A DNA stretch of 50,278 nt from NCBI GenBank assembly GCA_038147495.1, contig JAYQTT010000020.1, positions 1 to 50,278 on the forward strand, in the 5' to 3' direction. Position 1 is the first letter of the stretch; each line of letters begins with the position of its first letter. Made by a program: the position numbers and the translations under genes. Positions 41,027 through 49,036 of this stretch are shown in pieces. Source of the DNA: MED-G116 sp038147495 (GTDB taxonomy: Bacteria; Pseudomonadota; Alphaproteobacteria; Puniceispirillales; Puniceispirillaceae). The notes under the pieces were generated by a model. It was not told the origin of the DNA. It saw only the letters and a list, made by a program, of their open reading frames with translations, and did not search any database.

Positions 41027-41592
41027 CCTGTCGGCAATTGCAGCCGCTGTTGGACAACAAAGAACAACACCAGATCAATACCAAAAGACAATGCCAGAAA
41101 CCCGGCAGATATCCAGCCACCGCGTTGCAGCTGTTCACGGCCAAGCCGCCACAGCCAATAGACTGACCAGATAATCATCGGCGTGATCAACATCAGCAAA
41201 TTCGGCTTGCCGGTAACGATAACGATGTTCTGCACCAAACCGGCGAACAGATGCTGGACATTCTCAATCCACAGAAACGGGACGATATAGCCAAGCGCCC
41301 TGTCCTGTAGCCCCATGGCGTTCAGCACTGTGAAAAACAGCACCACCATCAACAGCACCGCCACCACCTGCATAAGCATATTGGCAAAGATCAGACCGGC
41401 GCCATGGCTCATGCCCGGATAAAGCGAGACCAAGAGCGTGAAAATCAGCGAGGCCCAAATGGCCTGCCACAAACCCGCTGCATCCACCAGAAAGGTACCC
41501 TTGACCGGAAGCCGGCCAAGCATCACCAGAAAGGTGCGCTTCACATAGGTCAGTAGCACCGCAGGTGCCAGTGCAAAGCCGTAATGCTGCAT
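41023..41592 (-). CDS. Hypothetical inner-membrane protein
   Basis: 189 residues; not assigned to a family. Four to five predicted membrane helices: around residues 43-60 (LWQAIWASLIFTLLVSLY), 68-90 (LIFANMLMQVVAVLLMVVLF), 103-120, 132-148 (LLMLITPMIIWSVYWLWRL) and 162-180 (GFLALSFGIDLVLFFVVQQR). The general pattern (about 5 helices, hydrophobic, 190 residues) recalls Yip1-like proteins of alphaproteobacteria, but no motif proves this. TAATG coupling with the dapE stop suggests co-expression with the lysine genes; there is no sign of a role in lysine synthesis. Confidence 0.72.
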   Translation of the reverse strand: MQHYGFALAPAVLLTYVKRTFLVMLGRLPVKGTFLVDAAGLWQAIWASLIFTLLVSLYPGMSHGAGLIFANMLMQVVAVLLMVVLFFTVLNAMGLQDRALGYIVPFLWIENVQHLFAGLVQNIVIVTGKPNLLMLITPMIIWSVYWLWRLGREQLQRGGWISAGFLALSFGIDLVLFFVVQQRLQLPTG

Positions 41593-42743
41593 TAGTCTGC
41601 CTGATCAAAAAAGGATTTCAAAAACACATGATAGATGTCGGTCAAGCCATCAATATCCGCGGTCATGACATGTTCATCGACCTTGTGCATGGTCTGGCCA
41701 ACCAGCCCAAATTCCGCCACCGGACACAGATTTGTGATGAAACGGGCATCGGATGTGCCGCCGCTGGTGGACAGGGACGGACGCCGTCCGCTGACCTGTT
41801 CACTTGCTGCCACCAGCAGGTCGGTCAATTGGCCCGGCGGTGTCACAAAGGGATGCGCCGATGCTTTCCAGACAGCATTCCAAGTGCCGCCAACCCGGTC
41901 AAAATGCTCTTCCAGCCATCCGATCAGGCTTTCGGCCGTGTGTTCGGTATTGAACCGGATATTGAATTTTGCCGAAGCCGCCGCCGGGATCACATTTCCG
42001 GCCTCATTGCCAACATCAATCGAGGTGACATTGGCGGTGGACGGATCAAAGAATTCATTGCCACCGTCAAGCTCACTCCCGTTCACCGGTGCCAGCATCG
42101 CCAAAAGATGATTGATCGGGTTATCCGCAAGATGCGGATAGGCAACATGACCTTGTGTACCGGTTACAGTCAGGGCGCATGACAGGCTTCCGCGGCGGCC
42201 ATTTTTAATCACGTCTCCAAGCTGTGACGGGTTTGTCGGCTCGCCAACAACGCACATGTCGGGAACATGACCATTGTCACGCATCCAGTCGATCATCTTT
42301 GTGGTGCCATTGACGGCATCGCCTTCTTCATCACCGGTGATAATCAGGCTGATCGATCCTTGCGGTGGGCTGGCCTCAACAAGACGCGCCACAGCGGCGA
42401 CAAAAGCAGCGATCCCGCCTTTCATATCCGCGGCGCCGCGACCATAGAGCCTGCCATCAACAAGCGTTCCGGCGAATGGCTCATGCTGCCAGGCGGCAAT
42501 GTCACCCGGCGGCACAACATCGGTATGACCGGCAAAGGCGACATGTGGCCCATCTGTGCCGAGTCTGGCAAACAGATTGTCCACCCGCGCCGCGCCATCA
42601 CCAAATGGCAGGCGCGTACAGGCAAAGCCAAGAGCGGCAAGTTCACCCTCAAGCAGATCGAGGGCACCCCCCTCAACCGGTGTTACCGAGGGGCACTGGA
42701 TCAGCCGTCTGGCAAGGTCCACCGCATGCGAGATGTCGCCCAT
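41592..42743 (-). CDS. dapE: Succinyl-diaminopimelate desuccinylase
   Basis: 383 residues of the M20 metallohydrolase family. VAFAGHTDVVPPGD (first metal His and Asp), YGRGAADMKGGIAAFVAAVA (bridging Asp in the ADMKGG motif), SLIITGDEEGDAVNGT (Glu-Glu), CVVGEPTN, and STSGGTSDARFI near the C-terminus with the last His in GQTMHKVDE. It removes succinate from N-succinyl-LL-diaminopimelate. The ATG at 42743 overlaps the dapD stop (TGATG), with GAGGG upstream. With dapD it forms the succinylase branch of lysine/peptidoglycan synthesis. Confidence 0.96.
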   Translation of the reverse strand: MGDISHAVDLARRLIQCPSVTPVEGGALDLLEGELAALGFACTRLPFGDGAARVDNLFARLGTDGPHVAFAGHTDVVPPGDIAAWQHEPFAGTLVDGRLYGRGAADMKGGIAAFVAAVARLVEASPPQGSISLIITGDEEGDAVNGTTKMIDWMRDNGHVPDMCVVGEPTNPSQLGDVIKNGRRGSLSCALTVTGTQGHVAYPHLADNPINHLLAMLAPVNGSELDGGNEFFDPSTANVTSIDVGNEAGNVIPAAASAKFNIRFNTEHTAESLIGWLEEHFDRVGGTWNAVWKASAHPFVTPPGQLTDLLVAASEQVSGRRPSLSTSGGTSDARFITNLCPVAEFGLVGQTMHKVDEHVMTADIDGLTDIYHVFLKSFFDQAD

Positions 42744-43603
42744 CAATCCCTCAACAGATCATTGACCGATGTTTTTGACCGCGTCTTTTCGTCAACCTGC
42801 TTGATAATCACCGCGCAAGACAGCGATGGTCCGGGCGAGCCATCTGCCAGCGGCTTGCCGGGCAATGCGCCGGGCACAACCACAGAATAGGCAGGCACAC
42901 GGCCCATATGAACCTCGCCGGTAACGCGGTTGACGATCTTTGTCGATGCCCCAATGAAAACGCCCATCGACAGCACCGAGCCCTGCTCAACGACAACGCC
43001 TTCAACCACTTCCGAGCGTGCCCCGATAAAGCAATCATCTTCAATCACCACCGGACCTGCCTGCAGCGGCTCAAGAACGCCGCCAATGCCGGCACCACCG
43101 GACAGATGCACATTCTTGCCGATTTGTGCGCACGACCCGACTGTGGCCCATGTATCAACCATAGTTCCGCTATCAACAAATGCACCCAGATTGACAAAGC
43201 TTGGCATCAAAATCGCACCCGGCGCGATATGAGCTGAATGCCGGACAATACAGCCCGGAACCGCCCGAAAACCGGCATCCTGAAACCGTTTGTCATCCCA
43301 TCCGGCAAATTTTGACGGCACCTTGTCCCACCAAGAGGCCTCGCCGCTGCCCGGGTAATGCGTTCCCGATGGCACCCGCGCCATATCATTCAACCGGAAA
43401 GACAAAAGCACCGCCTTTTTTAGCCACTGGTTCACCTGCCACTGGTGGTTGCCAAGCGGTTCGGCGACACGGGCATCACCCCGATCGAGCATATCAAGCG
43501 CCACGGTCACAGCCTCACGCACAGAGCCACCTGTCTGTGCATCAATGTTTTCGCGATTGTCCCACGCGGCGTCAATTTCGGTTTCAAGTTGTGCCATATC
43601 CAT
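42743..43603 (-). CDS. dapD: 2,3,4,5-tetrahydropyridine-2,6-dicarboxylate N-succinyltransferase
   Basis: 286 residues starting MDMAQLETEIDAAWDNRENI; a slightly longer frame exists, but GGAG lies 7 bases before this ATG. The N-terminal helical domain is followed by a left-handed beta helix of hexapeptide repeats (HIAPGAILMPSFVNLGAFVD, SGTMVDTWATVGSCAQIGKN, VHLSGGAGIGGVLEPLQAGP, VVIEDDCFIGARSEVVEGVV, GSVLSMGVFIGASTKIVNR). Succinylates tetrahydrodipicolinate. Directly upstream of dapE and coupled to it. Confidence 0.97.
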   Translation of the reverse strand: MDMAQLETEIDAAWDNRENIDAQTGGSVREAVTVALDMLDRGDARVAEPLGNHQWQVNQWLKKAVLLSFRLNDMARVPSGTHYPGSGEASWWDKVPSKFAGWDDKRFQDAGFRAVPGCIVRHSAHIAPGAILMPSFVNLGAFVDSGTMVDTWATVGSCAQIGKNVHLSGGAGIGGVLEPLQAGPVVIEDDCFIGARSEVVEGVVVEQGSVLSMGVFIGASTKIVNRVTGEVHMGRVPAYSVVVPGALPGKPLADGSPGPSLSCAVIIKQVDEKTRSKTSVNDLLRD

Positions 43604-43674
43604 GATGGTCTCCTGCATTCTCGGATGTTTTGGGCCAGCTCACGGCCATTCGTTCTACTTCAGATATCGGCGTT

Positions 43675-44364
43675 TCAAGCGGGATTGGCAAGGTTTTGCC
43701 CGACAAGAGTACCAAGAAAACTCTTCAGATCTTCGCTGATGAAATGCACATAATCCTCATCAGCCCCTTTTGCCGCCCATTCATAATCACTGGTCAGCCA
43801 GACCGTACGCATGCCAAGCGCCGCCGCCGGTTGTAGATTGCGCGCCATATCCTCAATCATGGCGGCACCGGTTGGATCGATTCCGGTTGTCTCCATGAAT
43901 TTATTAAAAGCATGGTCTTCCGGCTTTGGTACGAAATCGGCCCCGACAATATCGAAGATATGATCAAAATGATGCCGGATGCCGTAGGCGTTAAGAATAT
44001 TCTCGGCGTGCGGCACCGTGCCATTGGTGAAAATATGCTTGCGCCCGGGAAGGTTTGCCAGCATCGAGTCGAGCTCGGCTTCATGCGGCAAATCGCTGAC
44101 ATCAATATCATGCACAAAATGCAGATAATCAGCTGGATCAAGCTGTTCCTCTACCATCAAGCCACGCATTGTCGTGCCATAACGCTGGAACAGGTCTTTT
44201 TGAATTACCCGCGCCTCATCATGCGGCACCTTGAAATGATTCGCCACAAAATCGGTGATTCTGACAGCCACCCGAACAAAAAGATTGGATTTTGCAGGAT
44301 AGATCGTGTTGTCGAGATCGAAGACCCAGTCCTTGATCTCATCGGTTGGAAAACTCTGTGTCAT
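43675..44364 (-). CDS. HAD-family pyrimidine 5'-nucleotidase-like hydrolase
   Basis: 229 residues. HAD motif I is WVFDLDNTIYP (nucleophile Asp in DxDNT), motif II lies in RKHIFTNGTVPHAENIL (Ser/Thr in FTNG), the Lys of motif III in FVPKPEDHAFNKFMETTGI, and motif IV in GAAMIEDMARNLQPAAALGM (ED). The cap and the DLDNTLYP-type start match the Sdt1/PHM8-like pyrimidine nucleotidases that sit next to dapD or argB in alphaproteobacteria. It probably dephosphorylates nucleoside monophosphates. 72 bases upstream of dapD; argB lies 50 bases further upstream. Confidence 0.9.
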   Translation of the reverse strand: MTQSFPTDEIKDWVFDLDNTIYPAKSNLFVRVAVRITDFVANHFKVPHDEARVIQKDLFQRYGTTMRGLMVEEQLDPADYLHFVHDIDVSDLPHEAELDSMLANLPGRKHIFTNGTVPHAENILNAYGIRHHFDHIFDIVGADFVPKPEDHAFNKFMETTGIDPTGAAMIEDMARNLQPAAALGMRTVWLTSDYEWAAKGADEDYVHFISEDLKSFLGTLVGQNLANPA

Positions 44365-44414
44365 GATGCAACTTTCACTTTGCCTGCCACGCCTGTTGGC
44401 ATTGTCGGGAATTG

Positions 44415-45323
44415 TCAGTCAGCTTTGATGATGGTGCCCATACCATGCTCGGTAAATAATTCAACGAGCAGAGAATGCGGCGCCCGGCCATCCATGATCA
44501 CCGCTGCCTCAGCGCCGCCAAGCACCGCCTGAATGCAGGTTTCCACCTTCGGGATCATGCCACCGGAGACGGTGCCATCGCGGATCAGGCTTTCTGCCTC
44601 ACTGACACTCAATTCGGTGATAAGTTTGCCGGACTTGTCCAGCACACCGGCAACATCCGTCAACATCAGCATGCGCGTTGCCCCCAACGCCGCGGCAATA
44701 GCACCGGCGGCGGTGTCGGCATTGATATTATAGGTCATGCCATCCTCGCCGCGCCCAACCGGTGCCACCACGGGGATCAGGTCACGCTGGCTCAGCGCAT
44801 CCAGCACTTCGGTATCAATTTTCGAAGGTTCACCCACAAAACCGATATCAATCGCCTCTTCAATTGCGCTGTCCCGCGCCTTTGGCTGGGCCAGTAATTT
44901 GCGGGCGGTAATCAGGTTCGCATCCTTGCCGGAAATGCCGACCGCACGCGCACCGGCGGTGGCTATGGCAGCGACAAGGGCTTTATTGATGCCGCCGGCC
45001 AGAACCATTTCAACCACTGATATCGTGGCCTCGTCCGTCACCCGCAAACCATCGACGAAATTTGATTCGATCTGCAATTTCTTGAGCATCTCGCCAATTT
45101 GCGGCCCGCCACCATGGACAACCACCGGGCGTGCACCAACCTGGTCAAGGAGCGCAATATCGGCGGCAAAAGCGCTGACATAATCAGGCTCACCCATGGC
45201 GTGACCACCGAATTTGACCACGATGGTCTTGTCGGAATAGCGGCGCATGAAAGGCAATGCCTCAATCAGCATGCCTGCTTTTGCCAGAATATGCTCTACC
45301 GGGATATCCGGATTTTCGTCCAT
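44415..45323 (-). CDS. argB: Acetylglutamate kinase
   Basis: 302 residues from MDENPDIPVEHILAKAGMLI. IVVKFGGHAMG (phosphate-binding Lys and GG), RPVVVHGGGPQIGEMLKKL, GLRVTDEATISVVEMVLAGG, GISGKDANLITARKL, YNINADTAAGAIAAALGATR (the N-AD substrate site), MLTDVAGVLD and SGGMIPKVETCIQAVLGGAE with VIMDGRAPHSLLVELFTEHG. Phosphorylates N-acetylglutamate in arginine synthesis; the extended N-terminal helix is the type linked to arginine feedback inhibition. An upstream in-frame start adds 7 residues. 152 bases follow engB. Confidence 0.96.
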   Translation of the reverse strand: MDENPDIPVEHILAKAGMLIEALPFMRRYSDKTIVVKFGGHAMGEPDYVSAFAADIALLDQVGARPVVVHGGGPQIGEMLKKLQIESNFVDGLRVTDEATISVVEMVLAGGINKALVAAIATAGARAVGISGKDANLITARKLLAQPKARDSAIEEAIDIGFVGEPSKIDTEVLDALSQRDLIPVVAPVGRGEDGMTYNINADTAAGAIAAALGATRMLMLTDVAGVLDKSGKLITELSVSEAESLIRDGTVSGGMIPKVETCIQAVLGGAEAAVIMDGRAPHSLLVELFTEHGMGTIIKAD

Positions 45324-45475
45324 CTTGAAATCATCTTTCAACAAACAATGTGTTTATGTCGGGTCACCAGCGGGGCCCATTCGGATATCCGCAAAACCTT
45401 TAGCGCCAGCCAAAATATCGGCATTCGGGCCTGATACGCAAGTCCTGGTGTGGTCAAAGAGGGTGAAAAGGGTTC

Positions 45476-46132
45476 CTAACCGTCAGCCAGCATTGCAAGA
45501 TGCCCCCGCAAATGGGCAATCCCGTCACCTCTTTCAGACGATGTGACAAACAGCTCGGGATAAGCGGCAACATGCGTTGCTATGGTCTTTTCGGTCTCAA
45601 CACAGACTTTTTCCAGCGCTGGCGGCTTGAGCTTGTCAGCCTTGGTCATTACCACCGCCCACGAGACCGCCGTATCATCCAGATGTTTCATCACATCAGT
45701 GTCGCCTTTGCCAATCCCGCGGCGCGAATCAATCAGCAAAAAGACCCGTTTGAGTGACGCCCTGCCGGCAAGAAATTTGCGGGTCAAATTTGTCCATGCC
45801 TGAATATCCGCCTTTGGTGCCGAGGCATAGCCATAGCCCGGCAAATCAACAAGTTGAAGCCGTTGTGCAAGGTCAAAAAAGATGAGTTGGCGTGTGCGGC
45901 CCGGCGTTTGCGATGTACGCGCAAGTGCCCGCCGCCCGGTCAAGGCATTGAGGAGCGAGGACTTGCCGACATTCGACCGTCCGGCAAAGCACACTTCGGG
46001 AAGACCAATAGGGGGCAAGGCCGCCATGTTGTTGGCCGCGGCAATAAAATCACAGCGTCCAGCAAAAAGCAGCCTGCCAGCTTCCAGCTGTTCCGGGGTT
46101 AACCCTTTTCCACGCGCTTCATAATGAACCAT
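45476..46132 (-). CDS. engB: Ribosome-biogenesis GTPase YihA/EngB
   Basis: 218 residues. G1 in CFAGRSNVGKSSLLNALTGR, G2/Thr in LARTSQTPGRTRQLIFFDL, G3 in LVDLPGYGYASAPK, G4 in AVVMTKADKLKP and a G5-type SSERGDGI near the end. Small essential Era-like GTPase needed for 50S assembly. The start at 46132 overlaps the end of yidC by 34 bases; no closer in-frame ATG keeps the family N-terminus (F-A-G-R-CDF). yidC-engB-argB is a well-known alphaproteobacterial order. Confidence 0.95.
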   Translation of the reverse strand: MVHYEARGKGLTPEQLEAGRLLFAGRCDFIAAANNMAALPPIGLPEVCFAGRSNVGKSSLLNALTGRRALARTSQTPGRTRQLIFFDLAQRLQLVDLPGYGYASAPKADIQAWTNLTRKFLAGRASLKRVFLLIDSRRGIGKGDTDVMKHLDDTAVSWAVVMTKADKLKPPALEKVCVETEKTIATHVAAYPELFVTSSERGDGIAHLRGHLAMLADG

Positions 46133-47837
46133 TGCTGCGCCATGGAAAGAAGGTTGTTCCAGGTCCAGTAGATGACCAGACCTGCCGGGAATGTCGCCAG
46201 AAGGAAGGTAAAGAAGATTGGCATGAACTGGAAGATTTTTGCCTGTATCGGATCTGGCGGCGCCGGATTCAGGCGCATCTGCAAGAACATGGTGATGCCC
46301 ATCAAAATAGGCCAGGCGCCAAGCTGCAGGAACGGTGGCAAGAATGCTGTCGAATAGGGCAATAGGCCAAACAAATTGAACACCGATGTCGGATCAGGCG
46401 CGGACAGATCGTGGATCCAGCCAAAAAACGGCGCATGCCGCATTTCGATTGTCACGAAAAGCACCTTATAAAGCGCAAAGAAGACCGGGATCTGCAACAA
46501 TACCGGCAAACAGCCTGCCGCCGGATTGACCTGTTCATTCTTATACAGCGCCATCATTTCACGATTAAGTGCCATGCGATCATCGGCATAGCGTTCACGC
46601 AAAGTCTGGATCTTCGGTGCCAGCAACCGCATCTTGCCCATTGACCGATAGGATTTGTTGGCCAGCGGGAAGAACACGAGCTTCACGATCACAGTGAAGG
46701 CCAGCGTTGCAAAACCGAAATTCCCGAGAATGCCGTTCAGCCAATTGATCGCATAGAAGAACGGCTTGGTCAGGAAATAGAACCACCCAAAATCAATCGC
46801 CAAATCAAAATTCGAATGCCATATTCAGTTGCGTAGCTGTCGAGAAGCGTGACTTCCTTGGCACCCGCAAACAGGCGGTTGGTCGTGCTGATCGTGCTGC
46901 CGGGAGCCAGCACCATACCGGCCACGTCAATATAATCGGCCTGATAACGATCGCTCTGGCCATTGAGCGATTTAAACGCAAATGACTGATTGCGCGACTG
47001 ATCAGGCAATAGCGCCGCCAGCCAGTATTTATCGGTGAAGCCGATCCATCCACCGGCATCTCGGGGTCGATTTTCATCACCCCGCCATCTGCGTCTTTCA
47101 GATCGCCGTAATCTTCCTCGCTCAGGGTCTCGTCAAACACCCGAGCGCCCTCATGCAGAATATAGATGCCGCTTGTCGCAGGCGTGCCATGTCTGCGAAC
47201 AAAACCGTATGGGTATAGGGTGATGGGCGTTCCAAGCGTGCTCGATACCGATCTTCAAAGGTGATCATATAATGATCATCAATCGAGATCGTGCGGACAA
47301 ACTCCAGCCCGTTGCCATTGTTCCACCGCAAGGTCACAGGAGATCCGGTAGACAGGATGTCGGCATTGGTCGACCACAGCGTATCCGCGCGCGGCATCTG
47401 ATGATCACTGCCCGTCACCGCCCAGCCAAATTCGGCGAAATAGGGTGAATTGGTGCTTAGCTTTTTCAGAAAATGAATATTGTCCGAATCGGCATCCAGC
47501 GTCTCGCGATAATCGGTGAGGATAATGTCATCAATTCGCGTACCCTGGAGCGAGAATGAGCCTGAAAGCTGCGGCGCCTCGATGAGGATTCGCTTTGCCG
47601 TATCGGCGATCACTGCTGTGCTTTCGGGCTGGCTGGCCGTCCCGTTGCCTGCGGCTGTTCACTTGCGGCAACTGCTTGCGGTGTGCTACATCTTGGCTCA
47701 CGCTTGCTGTTCAGCCAGAAGCTGTTGCTGTGCCGCTTCCTTTTTCAATTCTGGGCCAACAACAAAAACCTGCCAGCCAAAAGCACCGCCATGGAAAGAG
47801 CGACTGCAAGAAGCAAATTACGGTTATCGGAATTCAT
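46099..47837 (-). CDS. yidC: Membrane protein insertase YidC/Oxa1, frame broken several times
   Basis: Start MNSDNRNLLLAVALSMAVLL at 47837 (the classic MN.DNRNL.lA start); end VEKG at 46099. The periplasmic domain is spread over frames: LSGSFSLQGTRIDDIILTDY, DSDNIHFLKKLSTNSPYFAE, RTISIDDHYMITFEDRYRA, SRNQSFAFKSLNGQSDRYQA and KEVTLLDSYATEYGI. The conserved core (residues about 345 on) is intact: FDLAIDFGWFYFLTKPFFYA, VKLVFFPLANKSYRSMGKMR, LNREMMALYKNEQVNPAAGC (conserved Arg region nearby), LPVLLQIPVFFALYKVLFVT and FMPIFFTFLLATFPAGLVIY. Shifts near 47790 (adding one G gives VLLGWQVFVVGPELKKEA), 47680, 47600, 47150, 47035 and 46812 (one A gives GIRNFDLAIDFGW). Repaired length is about 580 residues. 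Essential gene, so errors rather than decay. Confidence 0.92.
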
Positions 47838-48172
47838 CACAAATGCCTTGTTATTGAACGCTTCAACGCGGAGGGGCGCGGCGCTCTTGCGTGAGTGTCA
47901 TCGCCATCCGGCGAAACCGGAGGGACAGGGTCAAAAGCTGGTGGTGCCCACGGGTGACACCGAAAGATACGTTTTAGCGCATACCACGAACCTTGCAAGG
48001 GGCCATGTATCTCAACGGCATCTTTTGCATATTGGGAACAGGTTGGAAGATGCCGACATTGCGCGCCCAAAAAGGGTGAAATACACGCCTGATACAGCCA
48101 AATCATCACCCGAAAGGGTATCGCCGCAATGGCCAATATAGGCTGTCGTTTCTTGCTCGGCCGTGACGTCAT
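47837..48172 (-). CDS. yidD: Membrane protein insertion efficiency factor YidD
   Basis: 111 residues. An amphipathic N-terminal part is followed by the YidD core: AIPFRVMIWLYQACISPFLG, AQCRHLPTCSQYAKDAVEIH (CRhxPTCSxYaxeAi, all three Cys region), GPLQGSWYALKRIFRCHPWA (RCxPW). It assists YidC/Sec insertion. Its stop overlaps the yidC start (TGATG) and its start overlaps the rnpA stop (ATGA), as in the standard rpmH-rnpA-yidD-yidC order. The C-terminal 25 residues are Pro/Arg-rich and not conserved. Confidence 0.95.
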   Translation of the reverse strand: MTSRPSKKRQPILAIAAIPFRVMIWLYQACISPFLGAQCRHLPTCSQYAKDAVEIHGPLQGSWYALKRIFRCHPWAPPAFDPVPPVSPDGDDTHARAPRPSALKRSITRHL

Positions 48173-48615
48173 GATGTACGTCCTGACGTCTGGTTGGGCG
48201 TGTTGCCAGCCCCCTTATCGGCGTTGGCATTTGACGCGGGGGCATTTGACGCGGGTACTCCGCCTGAACTTTCAGATTCAAGCTGGCGATGAAGATATTT
48301 TGTGGCTTTGCGCATATCTGCCAGCAAATCATCCCAACGGCGTGTTGCCGTGTCATGGCGGGCAATCAGCACATAATCGGTGCCGGAATGCGCAATCGGT
48401 TGCAGGCATTCACGCACCGCCGCACGAAGCCGTCGCCGGGCCCGGTTGCGGGTCACGGCATTGCCTATTTTCTTTGTTGCGGTAAAACCGACACGCCAAT
48501 GCGGCTTGTCGTTGGGAGCGGCCTGAATCACAACGCCACGGGAAATCGCCTTGATTCCCCGGTTTCTGGCATGCAGAAAGCCGGCGCGCGACGGAATGCT
48601 GGTGATACCAGACAT
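48169..48615 (-). CDS. rnpA: Ribonuclease P protein component
   Basis: 148 residues from MSGITSIPSRAGFLHARNRG. Signatures: RAGFLHARNRGIKAISRGVV, RVGFTATKKIGNAVTRNRAR and RRLRAAVRECL (the KK.G.AV.RNR.kR.lR basic helix that binds the P RNA), DYVLIARHDTATRRWDDLLA. A C-terminal tail of about 30 residues rich in Ala/Asn/Gly is unconserved. The frame extends further upstream across rpmH, but family length and the position 19 bases after rpmH favour this start. Matures tRNA 5' ends together with the P RNA. Confidence 0.94.
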   Translation of the reverse strand: MSGITSIPSRAGFLHARNRGIKAISRGVVIQAAPNDKPHWRVGFTATKKIGNAVTRNRARRRLRAAVRECLQPIAHSGTDYVLIARHDTATRRWDDLLADMRKATKYLHRQLESESSGGVPASNAPASNANADKGAGNTPNQTSGRTS

Positions 48616-48634
48616 CTGCCGCGATACCTGAGTT

Positions 48635-48769
48635 CTAGGCTGACAGGCGCGCGCGGCCCTTGGCACGACGTGCCCGCAGCACACGACGACCACCAACGGT
48701 GGCCATCCGTGACCGGAAACCATGACGGCGCTTGCGTACCAAAACGCTTGGCTGATAGGTGCGCTTCAT
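48635..48769 (-). CDS. rpmH: 50S ribosomal protein L34
   Basis: A 44-residue frame, MKRTYQPSVLVRKRRHGFRS then RMATVGGRRVLRARRAKGRA and RLSA, the near-invariant L34 sequence (KRTyQPs...rKRrHGFr.Rm.t..Gr.vl..RRakGR..L). Preceded by AAGGAG 9 bases before the ATG and by a strong promoter at 48816-48844. First gene of the rpmH-rnpA-yidD-yidC-engB run. Confidence 0.98.
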   Translation of the reverse strand: MKRTYQPSVLVRKRRHGFRSRMATVGGRRVLRARRAKGRARLSA

Positions 48770-48815
48770 CACGACGCTCCTTAACTAAAGTCGGTTATCT
48801 GAAAACTGAGATGGC

Positions 48816-48844
48816 GTTGTAGGCGGCAAGGGCATCGCTGTCAA
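48816..48844 (-). promoter_or_regulatory. Sigma-70-type promoter of rpmH-rnpA
   Basis: On the minus strand a perfect TTGACA (48844-48839), 17 bases, then TACAAC (48821-48816). A start point near 48809 would leave a 40-base leader with AAGGAG before rpmH. The rest of the gap 48770-49036 holds the promoter of the divergent sensor kinase and nothing else recognised; no cluster of DnaA boxes was seen. Confidence 0.65.
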
Positions 48845-48984
48845 TGTATTTTGGAGAAATGAGACGATTCTTTCACCATGGCTGTTTTGTCAGCAACAGC
48901 CTGTCTTTTGGCGCAATTGGCGGCACAGCCAGCTTTGAGCAACCATACCTTCTTCTGCATACTATGGAGTGAAGGCCGGTAATT

Positions 48985-49012
48985 TTGGTCAAATTGCTAA
49001 TTTGTCTATTAT
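48985..49012 (+). promoter_or_regulatory. Possible promoter of the sensor-kinase gene
   Basis: TTGGTC (48985-48990), 16 bases, TATTAT (49007-49012), 25 bases before the ATG at 49037, which has AGGGAA upstream. The -35 box is weak, so this is tentative. Confidence 0.35.
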
Positions 49013-49036
49013 TCGGTTGTTTTCAGGGAAAGATTA

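Noticed and set aside
41565..42182. A 205-codon plus-strand frame opposite dapE
   Set aside because: Antisense shadow of the desuccinylase; no start context or motifs.
48770..49036. Replication origin beside rpmH
   Set aside because: No dnaA gene and no cluster of DnaA boxes or strongly A/T-rich unwinding element seen in the gap.
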